From Albimonas marina (GTDB lineage: Bacteria > Pseudomonadota > Alphaproteobacteria > Rhodobacterales > Rhodobacteraceae): a stretch of 64,000 nucleotides of DNA. The stretch is from assembly GCF_029223255.1 (NCBI RefSeq), contig NZ_JARHUC010000008.1, positions 1 through 64,000 of the forward strand, read 5' to 3'. A model generated the notes under the pieces. It ran no database searches. It was not told the DNA's origin and saw only the letters and a program-made list of their open reading frames with translations. The translations under genes and the position numbers were made by a program. Numbering within the stretch: the stretch's first letter is position 1; every line of letters starts with the position of its first letter. Of the stretch, positions 14,661-22,619 are shown piece by piece.

Positions 14661-14697
14661 CGTAGTCTGGTGCTCTATCCAGCTGAGCTACCGGTGC
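14621..14697 (-). tRNA. tRNA-Arg (anticodon ACG)
   Basis: Read on the minus strand, a complete 77-nt cloverleaf is present. The acceptor stem is GCACCGG pairing with CCGGTGC. The D arm contains AGCTCAGCTGGATAGAGC. The anticodon stem CCAGA/TCTGG has loop CTACGAA (anticodon ACG, decoding CGU/C/A after A-to-I editing). The T loop is TTCGAAT, the discriminator is G and CCA is encoded. The T stem has one G-T wobble. It serves as the integration site of the phage-like element. Confidence 0.95.
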
Positions 14698-14906
14698 GAG
14701 GCGCTGCGGGTCGTCTCCGCGGCGCTGCGGGGCTTCTAGCGGGGGGGCGGGGGGAGTGCAAGAGGGGTTTTCGCATAACCGACGCAACGTCGTGCAGGAA
14801 AACGGATCGGGAGTGCTGCGGCGAGGGGTGAAGAGGGGCGTCGGTCGCGACGGGAGGGTTCCGCGCCCGCAAGGGCGCGTCGCGACGGCGCCCCTGCCCC
14901 CTCCCC

Positions 14907-15995
14907 TCAAGCCAGGTCCCGCCAGGCGGGGCGGCCGTTGGGGAGGGCGGTCGCGGCGTGGACGGCGCGGGCGACGGAGCGGGCGACGCAGTCGGCGGCG
15001 GCCGAGCCGACCGCCGCGAGGCGCAGGGCGCGGCCGCGGGCGTCGCCGGCGGGAATCGCCTCGGTCGAGAGGGAGAAGATCGTGTCGCCGTCCATCGGCG
15101 TGTGCGCAGGGCGGATCGCGCGGGCGAGACCGTCCTGCGCCATCATCGCGAGCCGGCGGCACTCGGCCGAGGTCAGGGCGAGGTCAGTGGCGGCGAGGCC
15201 GATGGCGGTCGCCCGGCCGGGCTCGGCGGCGGGCGCGTCGGCGGGGGCGAGGGAGAGGCGGCCCTCCTCGGGCAGCGGGTCGGGGGCGCGGGGGGCGTGG
15301 GGGTCGGGGCGCAGGCCGCCGAACTCCCAGCCCTCGGGGCCCTCCATCTCAAAGGGCCAGGCCCAGAAGGCGCGCGAGCCGGGGATCAGGACCGAGCCCA
15401 CGGGGTTCGCGGCCACCAGGGCGGCGACCGTGACGTCGCGGCCGTCCGCGCCCAGCCCCGGCAGCACCACGGAGGCGGAGCCGAGGCCGCCCTTGATCCG
15501 GCCGGCATGGGCGCCGGTCCCCGCCCCGACGGTGCCGAGCGCGAAGTCGGGGCCGGCGGCCGCCAGCGCCTCGCGCGCGAGGCGGGGGTGGGGCGGGCCG
15601 CCCTCGGCCGCGAAGGTCTCGGCGAAGCCGGGGGCGAGGTCGAAGAGGATCGCCGAGGGCACGATGGGCACCGGCGGCAGGCCCGGCGCCATGGGCAGGC
15701 CCTCGCCCCGGGCGGAAAGGGCGGCGGCCACCGCGTCCCCCGCGCCCAGGCCCAGCGCCGAGCCGCCGGAGAGGACCAGCGCATGCAGGCCGCCCACGAG
15801 GTTCTCGGCCGAGAGCGCCTCGATCTCCCGCGTGCCGGGGCCGCCGCCGCGAACGTCGGCGCCGGCGGGGACGCGGCCGGGGGCGAGGATCACGGTGACG
15901 CCGGTCGCCAGGGTCGCGTGGCGCGCGTGGCCCACGGAGAGGCCGGCGACGTCGGTCAGCAGGTTGCGGGGGCCGGGACGGATGGCGCGGGACAT
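14907..15995 (-). CDS. P1-family (DmpA/NylC-like) N-terminal-nucleophile peptidase
   Basis: A 362-residue member of the S58/P1 family, which includes L-aminopeptidase DmpA and the nylon-oligomer hydrolase NylC. These enzymes cleave themselves to expose a catalytic Thr or Ser. Landmarks are NLLTDVAGLSVGHA at the start, LVLSGGSALGLGAGDAVAAAL (about 73-93), GTVGAGTGAHAGRIKGGLG (about 154-172), RATAIGLAATDLALT with the probable nucleophile Thr263 (about 261-275) and HTPMDGDTIFSLST (about 298-311). The ATG at 15995 precedes the family's normal start; upstream sequence is low-complexity. The substrate cannot be read from sequence. Confidence 0.85.
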   Translation of the reverse strand: MSRAIRPGPRNLLTDVAGLSVGHARHATLATGVTVILAPGRVPAGADVRGGGPGTREIEALSAENLVGGLHALVLSGGSALGLGAGDAVAAALSARGEGLPMAPGLPPVPIVPSAILFDLAPGFAETFAAEGGPPHPRLAREALAAAGPDFALGTVGAGTGAHAGRIKGGLGSASVVLPGLGADGRDVTVAALVAANPVGSVLIPGSRAFWAWPFEMEGPEGWEFGGLRPDPHAPRAPDPLPEEGRLSLAPADAPAAEPGRATAIGLAATDLALTSAECRRLAMMAQDGLARAIRPAHTPMDGDTIFSLSTEAIPAGDARGRALRLAAVGSAAADCVARSVARAVHAATALPNGRPAWRDLA

Positions 15996-16270
15996 CGGGG
16001 CTCCGGGGGCTTGGGGGACGGATCGGGCGACCATAGGCGGCGGCGGGTCGGAGGCAAAGGGCGAGGGCGTGGCGCCCTGCCCGGCCGGCTGCCGGAGAAG
16101 GCGCGAGGGGCTGGATTGCTGATGCGCAGGGGGAGGCGCTCTTGGCCCTCGAGGACGCGCCGCGTCGGGCGGGGCGCCGTCGGCCCGGGCGCGCTCGCGG
16201 CGCGGGGCGGGCGATGGCGACTGGGGCGGGCGGAGCGTTCCGGCGAGGGGGAGAGAAGGCGCAGGGGCGG
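15996..16270. other. 275-base gap between the peptidase gene and repeat copy A
   Basis: This stretch is GC-rich with no supportable gene. It should contain the peptidase promoter, but no clear -35/-10 pair is visible. A block at 16132-16150 (GGGGGAGGCGC followed by TCTTGGCCCT) is a partial match to the conserved 28-base leader that precedes repeat copies B, C and D. Confidence 0.4.
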
Positions 16271-16478
16271 GGAGCCTCCGGCGGGCTCCTGACTCACCCA
16301 AGAACAAAGCGCCCGCGCCTGTTCTCCGGAGCCGTCTCTCGCTGATGGATGCCTGAGCGACTCGGCCCCCGGGGTCAAGGACAAGCCCCGCTTCGCGGGG
16401 TCGCTCCGCGATCCTTGACCCCGGGGGCCGAGTCGCTCTTTCCGGCATCCGCGAGAGACGGCTCCGGAGAACAGGCGC
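16271..16478 (-). repeat. Long-stem Y-shaped repeat, copy A (version I)
   Basis: Accessory hairpin GGAGCC/GGCTCC (16271-16289). Basal helix of 28 perfect pairs (16315-16342 with 16451-16478). TGAT bulge, then 7-bp helix GGATGCC/GGCATCC (16347-16353 with 16444-16450). Internal loop TG opposite CTTTCC, then a 26-bp perfect helix (16356-16381 with 16412-16437; its left arm holds CGACTCGGCCCCCGG). Tip hairpins are CCCCGC-TTC-GCGGGG and TCGC-TCC-GCGA. Strand is given as minus because each copy follows a minus-strand gene; transcription is not proven. Once the IS is subtracted, the copy lies about 300 bases past the histidine kinase stop. Confidence 0.9.
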
Positions 16479-16753
16479 TTGGCGGCCCGGGCGGGCGGTG
16501 CGCCATGGCGCCTGGATCGCAGGTGGAGAAACGGGGGCGCGGGCGCGTCGGCCGGGGGGCGCCGCGGGCGGGGCGACCGGCGCGACGGGGGACGCGGCGC
16601 CTGGGGCGGCGGGGAGAGGGGGTGCGGCAGGCGTGGAACGGGGCGCGGGGGGGGAGCGCCCGTGTGGCGGGAACGGGCCTAGGGCCTGGCCCCATAAACG
16701 GGATTCCCCTGACGGCTCAGATTTGATTCAACTTCCGCAAGGAGGAGGTTTCG

Positions 16754-17119
16754 ATGCGCCGTCACGAACTGAGCGACCAGGAATGGGCGATCATCCAGCC
16801 GCTGCTGCCGCAGGAGTCGCGCGGCGTGCCACGGGTGGACGACCGGCGGGTGATCAACGGCATCCTGTGGCGGTTCCGGGCCGGAACGCCATGGCGGGAC
16901 GTGCCCGAGCGCTATGGCCCGCGCACCACGCTCTGCAACCGCTTCACGCGGTGGCGGGCGGCCGGGGTCTGGGACCGAATTCTGGAAGCGATCTCAGAAG
17001 CCTATGACGGCGACATCGTGATGATCGACAGCTCCTGCGTCCGCGTCCACCAGCACGGAGCCGCAGGAAAAAGGGGGGCGACGACCATGGCTGCATGGGA
17101 CATTCCCGCGGCGGCCTGA
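16754..17119 (+). CDS. IS5-family transposase, first frame
   Basis: This frame encodes the N-terminal half of the transposase. It has the helix-turn-helix-like DUF4096 region (MRRHELSDQEWAIIQPLLP, then VINGILWRFRAGTPWRDVPERYGP) and the first catalytic Asp in DIVMIDSSCVRVHQHG (about residue 96). A strong AAGGAGG lies just upstream of the ATG. After the run AAAAAGGGGGG at 17068-17078 the reading becomes nonsense (ATTMAAWDIPAAA). The conserved family sequence G-K-K-G-G-D-D resumes only in the frame one base back, so a -1 shift at this run would join the two frames. Confidence 0.85.
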   Translation: MRRHELSDQEWAIIQPLLPQESRGVPRVDDRRVINGILWRFRAGTPWRDVPERYGPRTTLCNRFTRWRAAGVWDRILEAISEAYDGDIVMIDSSCVRVHQHGAAGKRGATTMAAWDIPAAA

Positions 17120-17511
17120 CCACGAAGATCCATGCCCTGGTCGATGCCGAGGGCCGCCCCATCCGTCTGAAGCTCACCCCCGGCCAGGCGGGCGACGCGC
17201 CCGTGGGGACGGCGTTCGTCGCCGATCTCGTTCCCGGCTCGACCCTGATCGCGGACCGCGCCTACGACACCAACCCGATCCGCGAGGTCGCGGCGGCCCG
17301 CGGCGTCTGGGCCAACATCCCGCCCCGCATGATCCGAAAACAGGCCTTCAGCTTCAGCCCCTGGGTCTATCGTCAGCGCAATCGGGTCGAGCGCTTCTTC
17401 AACCGCATCAAACAGTTCCGCGGCCTCGCCACCCGCTACGACCGCAGGCCCGACAACTACCTAGCCGCCCTCAAGCTCGCTGCGATCCGCTTCTGGATTG
17501 CGAACATATGA
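17095..17511 (+). CDS. IS5-family transposase, second frame
   Basis: Encodes the C-terminal catalytic half: SRGGLTTKIHALVDAEGRPIRL, the second catalytic Asp in LIADRAYDTN (about residue 48), and the Glu in YRQRNRVERFFNRIKQFRGLATRYDR (about 102). The coordinates begin at the first ATG, but the functional protein is probably the fusion made by -1 frameshifting near 17,070. If the A-run instead reflects a one-base deletion, this copy would be inactive. It ends with FWIANI, 8 bases before the right inverted repeat region closes. Confidence 0.8.
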   Translation: MGHSRGGLTTKIHALVDAEGRPIRLKLTPGQAGDAPVGTAFVADLVPGSTLIADRAYDTNPIREVAAARGVWANIPPRMIRKQAFSFSPWVYRQRNRVERFFNRIKQFRGLATRYDRRPDNYLAALKLAAIRFWIANI

Positions 17512-17621
17512 GTCCGCGCCCTAGGCCAGGACGGGGAGCTCCGCAGGAGTTGGGAGGCGCTCTGGGGCCGGGTCGGCGGCGGAGGGCCGTCCAGGATGGC
17601 GCGCGCCGGGAGGGCGCGGCA

Positions 17622-19079
17622 TCAGGCGGCGTGGTCGCGGGAGGGGCGGCCGCGGGGGACGAGGCGGGGGCGGGAGGGAAGGCTGACGCGGAAGGCGGCG
17701 CCCTCGGTGGTGGAGGCGGCGAGCTCCACCCGCCCGCCGTGGGCGCGGGCGAGCTCGGCGGCGATCGCGAGGCCCAGGCCCGCGCCGCCGCGGGTGGCGC
17801 CGCCCTTGAACGGGGTGAAGAGATTGGCGCGCGCCTGCTCGGGCAGGCCCGGGCCCTGGTCGGAGACCTCGATCACCACCGTCTCGTCCTCCCTGCTCGC
17901 CGACAGGCGCACCTCGCCCGAGCGCGAGGCGTTCTCCATCGCCTGGCGGGCGTTGCGCGCGAGGTTCACCAGGACCCGGTGCAGCTGGTCGGGATCGGCG
18001 GGCACCGTCAGCCCCTCGGGCGCGGCGTTCACGAAGCGCACGCCCGCGGCGCCGGCGCCGGCGGGGGGCGCCTCGGGGGCGTTGCGGTCGGGGAAGACCA
18101 CGTCGCCCACCTCCTCGGCCAGCGCCCGCAGGGCCACCGTGCGGATCACCGGCGCGGGCTCCTCGGCCTTGCCGAAGTCGAGCGTCGAGGCGCAGAGCGC
18201 GGCCGCCCGGTCCAGCGAGCGGATGATCTTGGGGCCCACCCGCGCCACGCGGGGATCGGCGGAGCCTTCCAGCCGGTCGGCCAGAAGCTGGGCGGTGGTC
18301 AGCAGGTTGCGCAGGTCGTGGGAGACCTTGGCGAGCGCCTCGCCCATCGCCGCCAGCCGCGCCTTGTGGCGCAGGGCCGAGCGCAGCTCGGTCTCGAGCC
18401 CCGCGAGGGTCTTCTCGGCCTCGGCGATCTCGGCGATGGAGCTGTCGGGGCGGATCACCCGCTCGGGATCCTCGGGGTCCTCGGAGAAGCGGCGCATGTT
18501 CTCGATCACCCGGGTCATCGGGCGCACCAGGAAGCGGCGCAGCGCCAGCCAGATCAGGCAGCCGGTCAGCAGCGCGATCACCGCCGACATCGCCAGGATC
18601 CGCAGCGCGTAGGCGACCATGGCCTGGTGCAGGCGCGATTCCTCGACCGTCGCCTCGATCGCGTCGCCGCCGCCGTTCACCGGCAGGCCGATCACCCGGA
18701 TCACCCGGTCGCCGCCGAGCAGCAGCGCCCGCCCCGCGTGGCGCCATTGCGCGAGCAGCCCCTCGGAGCGCAGGTCGTAGGTGGCGTCGACCGGGCGCGG
18801 CATCGGCTGGGCGAGGATCAGCACGCGGGCCTCGTCGCGCTGGAGCACGATGTTGAGGACCTCGGCGGTCTTCAGGAGCTCGGCCTCCAGCTCCGGCGTC
18901 ACCATGTCGTCAGGGGTCGCGAGCAGCGCCAGCGAGGCGATCTGCGCCCGCTCCAGCCGCTCGTCCAGCCAGGCCTCGCGGAAGGCGACGACGGTGGGCG
19001 CGAAGAACAGGCCCTCGATCAGCATGACGAAGGCGGCGGTCAGCAGCAGCAGCCGGCCGGACAGGCTTCGGATCAGCAT
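17622..19079 (-). CDS. Membrane sensor histidine kinase
   Basis: A 485-residue inner-membrane histidine kinase. TM1 is at about 8-32. A periplasmic sensor of about 120 residues contains no recognised domain. TM2 is at about 157-182, with a HAMP linker at about 183-235. The dimerisation/phosphoacceptor segment is KVSHDLRNLLTTAQLLADRL (His254). The ATPase domain has N box NLARNARQAM (about 372-381), G1 DQGPG (about 407-411) and G2 GGAGLGLA. No response regulator is adjacent, so it is an orphan here. The signal is unknown. Start at 19079 chosen because the upstream frame is Arg/Pro-rich. Confidence 0.85.
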   Translation of the reverse strand: MLIRSLSGRLLLLTAAFVMLIEGLFFAPTVVAFREAWLDERLERAQIASLALLATPDDMVTPELEAELLKTAEVLNIVLQRDEARVLILAQPMPRPVDATYDLRSEGLLAQWRHAGRALLLGGDRVIRVIGLPVNGGGDAIEATVEESRLHQAMVAYALRILAMSAVIALLTGCLIWLALRRFLVRPMTRVIENMRRFSEDPEDPERVIRPDSSIAEIAEAEKTLAGLETELRSALRHKARLAAMGEALAKVSHDLRNLLTTAQLLADRLEGSADPRVARVGPKIIRSLDRAAALCASTLDFGKAEEPAPVIRTVALRALAEEVGDVVFPDRNAPEAPPAGAGAAGVRFVNAAPEGLTVPADPDQLHRVLVNLARNARQAMENASRSGEVRLSASREDETVVIEVSDQGPGLPEQARANLFTPFKGGATRGGAGLGLAIAAELARAHGGRVELAASTTEGAAFRVSLPSRPRLVPRGRPSRDHAA

Positions 19080-19283
19080 GGCGGCGCGCAGGCTCCCATC
19101 GCGCTCCTCCTCGCGCAGGCCCGGGGATGCGGAGCTGCGGGGGTCGACGCCGCCGTCGCGGCGCCGAGTTGCCCCAATTGTAGGGCTGAGGTAGGAGGCG
19201 CGCCAGTGGCCGCGGCGACCCGTCCCGTTTCGGGACGCAGCCGCGGTTTCCCCGCGGGAGGCGCGGGAGGGGAGGATCAGCCG

Positions 19284-20090
19284 ATGCCCGAGACCCTCGA
19301 GGTCATGCTGAAGGGAAAGCGTCTGCGGGTGCAGGCGCGCACCGAGATCGAGCGCGCCTTCTGGACGCCCTTCGCCAAGGGCGCCGAGCATGTCGGCTGG
19401 GAGGACGAGACGCTGGATTTCGTGGCCGCCCGGGCCGCGCGCGGCGTGGTCTTCGTCGACATCGGCGCCTGGATCGGGCCGGTCAGCCTGCTCGCCGCCT
19501 CGAAGGGCGCGCGGGTGCTGGCGCTGGAGCCCGACCCGGTGGCGCGCGCCTCGCTGGAGGAGAACCTGGCGCTGAACGGGCTGCGGGCCGAGATCGTGCC
19601 CGCCGCCCTGCACGCGGACGGGGGCGGGCTGACGCTGTTCGGCGGACGGCGGGGGCTGGGCGGCTCGATGACCTCGGCGCTCGGCGTGCACAAGGGCGAG
19701 CCGGTGCATGTGCCCACCGTGACGGTCGAGGAGGTCGCCGACCGCGCGGGCGAGGGGCCGGCGCTGATGAAGGTGGACATCGAGGGGCACGAATATTCGC
19801 TGGGCCCGGAGCTGTCGCGGCTGCGCGCCCGGCTGGGCGGACGGCCCGAGGGGGCGGCGCTGCACCTGTCGCTGCACCCGCGGCTGCTGGTGAAGAAGCT
19901 GCGCCGGTCGTGGACGCTGTTCGCCACGAAGCGCGCCTTCGAGGCGACGCGCGACCTGCTGGCCTGCTTCGGGGACGCGCCGGTCGCCGTCTCGGGCGAG
20001 GGGGGCGGGCCGCTCGACGAGGCGGCCCTGCGCGCGCGGTTCGAGCGCAAGGGCGGCGTGCGCAACTTCGCGGTCGAGATCGGCGGCTGA
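19284..20090 (+). CDS. FkbM-family methyltransferase
   Basis: A 268-residue class I SAM-dependent methyltransferase of the FkbM type, which usually O-methylates sugars or small molecules. The SAM-binding motif is GVVFVDIGAWIGPVSLLAASKGARVLALEPD (about residues 50-80). A later TVTVEEVADRAGEG and LMKVDIEGHEYSLG (about 155-175) is the characteristic FkbM K-x-D-I-E-G-x-E motif. GGAGGGGAGG precedes the ATG. It diverges from the histidine kinase across 204 bases and is followed by a strong terminator. Substrate unknown. Confidence 0.8.
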   Translation: MPETLEVMLKGKRLRVQARTEIERAFWTPFAKGAEHVGWEDETLDFVAARAARGVVFVDIGAWIGPVSLLAASKGARVLALEPDPVARASLEENLALNGLRAEIVPAALHADGGGLTLFGGRRGLGGSMTSALGVHKGEPVHVPTVTVEEVADRAGEGPALMKVDIEGHEYSLGPELSRLRARLGGRPEGAALHLSLHPRLLVKKLRRSWTLFATKRAFEATRDLLACFGDAPVAVSGEGGGPLDEAALRARFERKGGVRNFAVEIGG

Positions 20091-20146
20091 GGCCCCCTGC
20101 CCCGCGGCGCGGGGCGGTTTCGCATGAAATTATCCAATGACGTCAG

Positions 20147-20176
20147 GGCGCCCCGGCTTTCCGCCGGGGCGCCTTT
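20147..20176 (+). terminator. Rho-independent terminator after the FkbM gene
   Basis: A perfect 11-bp stem GGCGCCCCGGC / GCCGGGGCGCC with loop TTTCC, followed by TTT. It lies 57 bases past the stop. Confidence 0.75.
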
Positions 20177-20456
20177 CGCGTTCCGGGCGAGCGTTCCGGG
20201 CGGGCGGAACGCCCCGCTCCGCGCAGAGATCGCCTGCGCTTTGCGCAACTGCGCCTGTCGAAAAGGCGCCCGGCATCGTCGGTGCACGAATGAACCGGGC
20301 GGCGGACCGCTTCGCTTGACAGCCACGTAAGGCGAGTCGCAGCGTGGAGGGGCTCCGTCCCGTGGATGGCGCGCGAACCGTACATGCAGGCCCAGTCTCC
20401 GGCCGCCTTCAACGACCCGAGTCCCGCAGCACTCTTCCGAACACCGAGAGGACCGC
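20177..20456 (+). promoter_or_regulatory. Leader region of the peptide-type ABC operon
   Basis: These 280 bases precede the substrate-binding protein gene. TTGACA at 20316-20321 is a consensus -35, but no good -10 is found 17 bases on, so an activator-dependent or alternative promoter is possible. A short open frame from about 20366 is not convincing. A GAGAGG ribosome site precedes the ATG. Confidence 0.4.
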
Positions 20457-22511
20457 ATGAAACGCCAGTTGCTCGCGAGCGCTTCGCTCTGCGCCTTCGC
20501 GACCGTCTTCGCGACCGCCGCCGCGGCGAACTGCCCGGCCGTCACCGTCGCCGATCCGATGGGGGTCGCCGCCGGCGCCTATCCCCAGCAGTACGACCTG
20601 GCGGAGTTCCAGGAGCTGGCCTCCTGCGAGCTGGGCTTCCAGGAGAACCCCGCGATCGGGGAGCTGAACGCCCGCATCACCGGCAACCCCGCCGAGCTGC
20701 CCCCGGTGGCCGAGCGCCTGCCGGAGGAGCCCCTCGTCGTCGCCCCCTACACCAAGATCGGCGTCTACGGCGGCGTTCTGGACGGGCTGTCGAACGCGAC
20801 CGAGGCCGGCACCTCGGACCTGCTGTCGGTGCGCCACGTGAACCTGGTGCGCTTCTCGGACGACCTGCAGACGATCGTGCCGAACGTCGCCAAGTCGTGG
20901 GAGTGGAACGCGGACTTCACCGAGCTGACCTTCACCCTGCGCAAGGGGCACAAGTGGTCGGACGGATCGCCCTTCACCGCCGAGGACGTGGCGTTCTGGT
21001 ACAACGACGTCACCATGAATAAGAACCTGGTCGAGAAGCCGCGCGACCTGTGGTTCGCGGGCGGCGAGCCCTTCAAGGTCGAGGTCGTGGACGAGGTCAC
21101 GGTGAAGTTCACCATGGCCGCGCCGAAGCCGGGCCTGCTGGCGAGCTTCGCCACCGACTTCGCCCAGCCGTTCCTGCCCAAGCGCTTCTTCGGCCCGTTC
21201 CACCCCGACGTCTCGGCGGACGCGGACGAGAAGGCCAAGGCGCTCGGGTTCGAGAGCGGCTATGAGCTGATCAACTTCTACTACGGCGCCTCGGACTGGA
21301 AGGACGTGCCCTCGCCTTATCTGAAGGACCCGGCGAAGATCCCCTCCCTCCCCGCAGCGGTGGCGCCGACGCTCGAGAGCCACATCACCGTCGAGGACAC
21401 CACCGAGGGGCGGCGCGTGGTCGCCAACCCCTACTTCCACATGGTGGACACGGCGGGCAACCAGCTCCCCTACTTCAACGAGATGGCCGAGCTCTACGTC
21501 AACGAGAACGAGGTCCGGATCCTGAAGATGGTCAACGGGGAGATCGACTACAAATCCCAGTCGATCACCCTGCCCGACGCGCCCACGCTGCTCGATGGGC
21601 AGGAGGCCGGCGGCTACGTGGTGGACCTGCGCCCGCAGATCGCCTCGCCCACCATCACCTTCAACCTGACCGACGCCGACGAGGGCAAGCGGGCGCTGTT
21701 CAACGAGAAGGACTGGCGCCTGGCGATGTCGACCGCGATCAATCGCGACGAGATCAACTCGGTCGCCTATTTCGATCTCGGCGAGCCGAAGCAGATGCTG
21801 ACCTTCGCGCCCACCCCCTCCTTCGCCACCGAGGAGCAGGCGACCTTCGCGACCGAGTACGATCCCGACGGCGCCAAGGCCAAGCTCGACGCGCTGGGGG
21901 TGGTGGACAAGGACGGCGACGGCTGGCGCGACCTGCCCGACGGCGCGCCGCTCACGCTCAACATCCAGTTCGCGACGCAGGGCGTGGCCACGGCGGTGAT
22001 CGAGCTGGTGGCCCAGCACTGGCAGGACGTGGGCGTGAACGCCACCATCAAGGAAGTGACGCCCGACGAGTATCGCGCCGCGCAATCGGCCAACGAGCTC
22101 TCGGTCCACGTCTGGCTGCACGGCGCGCCGATCCCGGTGCTGCTGGGCGACCCGCAGCCCTTCATCGCGCCCTTCGGCAGCTACTTCTTCCTGCGCAACG
22201 GCATGCTGTGGGCGCAGTACATCGAGACCGAGGGCAAGGAGGGCGTCGAGCCCCCCGCCTGGGTCGGCGAGTGGAAGGACCTGGTCCTGTCCTGGCAGCA
22301 GCACCTGCCCGGCAGCGCGGAGTCCGACGAGATCGGCGCGAAGCTGATCGAGGCGCAGCTCGACCAGTTCATCTTCATCGGCCTCGTCGAGGCGCCGAAC
22401 CCGATCTACCACTCCACCAAGCTCGAGAACTTCGAGACGCCCAAGACCTGGTCCTACGAGTATTACCGCGTCTATCCCTACCGCCCGCAGCAGTGGTCGC
22501 TGGCGGACTGA
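20457..22511 (+). CDS. ABC importer substrate-binding protein (family 5, peptide/nickel type)
   Basis: A 684-residue periplasmic solute-binding protein. It has a signal peptide (MKRQLLASASLCAFATVFATAAAA, cleaved near residue 24) and no lipobox Cys. SBP family 5 hallmarks are VPNVAKSWEWNADFTELTFTLRKGHKWSDGSPFTAEDVAFW (in two adjoining blocks, about 140-182), DTAGNQLPYFNEMAE, and VDKDGDGWRDLPDG, a likely calcium-binding-type loop common in this family. It is longer than OppA/DppA (about 540) and closer in size to the large variants used for oligopeptide or sugar-like ligands, so the ligand is open. First gene of a five-gene operon with both permeases and both ATPases. Confidence 0.85.
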   Translation: MKRQLLASASLCAFATVFATAAAANCPAVTVADPMGVAAGAYPQQYDLAEFQELASCELGFQENPAIGELNARITGNPAELPPVAERLPEEPLVVAPYTKIGVYGGVLDGLSNATEAGTSDLLSVRHVNLVRFSDDLQTIVPNVAKSWEWNADFTELTFTLRKGHKWSDGSPFTAEDVAFWYNDVTMNKNLVEKPRDLWFAGGEPFKVEVVDEVTVKFTMAAPKPGLLASFATDFAQPFLPKRFFGPFHPDVSADADEKAKALGFESGYELINFYYGASDWKDVPSPYLKDPAKIPSLPAAVAPTLESHITVEDTTEGRRVVANPYFHMVDTAGNQLPYFNEMAELYVNENEVRILKMVNGEIDYKSQSITLPDAPTLLDGQEAGGYVVDLRPQIASPTITFNLTDADEGKRALFNEKDWRLAMSTAINRDEINSVAYFDLGEPKQMLTFAPTPSFATEEQATFATEYDPDGAKAKLDALGVVDKDGDGWRDLPDGAPLTLNIQFATQGVATAVIELVAQHWQDVGVNATIKEVTPDEYRAAQSANELSVHVWLHGAPIPVLLGDPQPFIAPFGSYFFLRNGMLWAQYIETEGKEGVEPPAWVGEWKDLVLSWQQHLPGSAESDEIGAKLIEAQLDQFIFIGLVEAPNPIYHSTKLENFETPKTWSYEYYRVYPYRPQQWSLAD

Positions 22512-22619
22512 CGCGCCCGGCGTGAGACCTGCGCGCGGCCGGCCGGACCGGCCGCGCGGCCCCCTCTTCCCGCCCGGCGAGATCGCCGCACCCGAGCCCG
22601 CGCGGCCCCGTCCGCGCCC

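Larger units (their letters stand above)
16682..17521 (+). mobile_element. IS5-family insertion sequence (IS427-like), 840 bp
   Basis: Imperfect 15-bp terminal inverted repeats (GGGCCTGGCCCCATA at the left; GGGCGCGGACTCATA when the right end is read inward; 11 of 15 match) flank two overlapping transposase frames. The element is bounded by TA on both sides, giving a likely TA target duplication inside an original GGCCTAGGCC palindrome. Length and two-frame layout fit the IS427 group. It separates repeat copy A from the histidine kinase gene. Confidence 0.75.

Noticed and set aside
14539-14739. Open frame running through the tRNA-Arg gene
   Set aside because: It is the antisense of the tRNA and the end of the integrase; no ribosome site and no coding signal.
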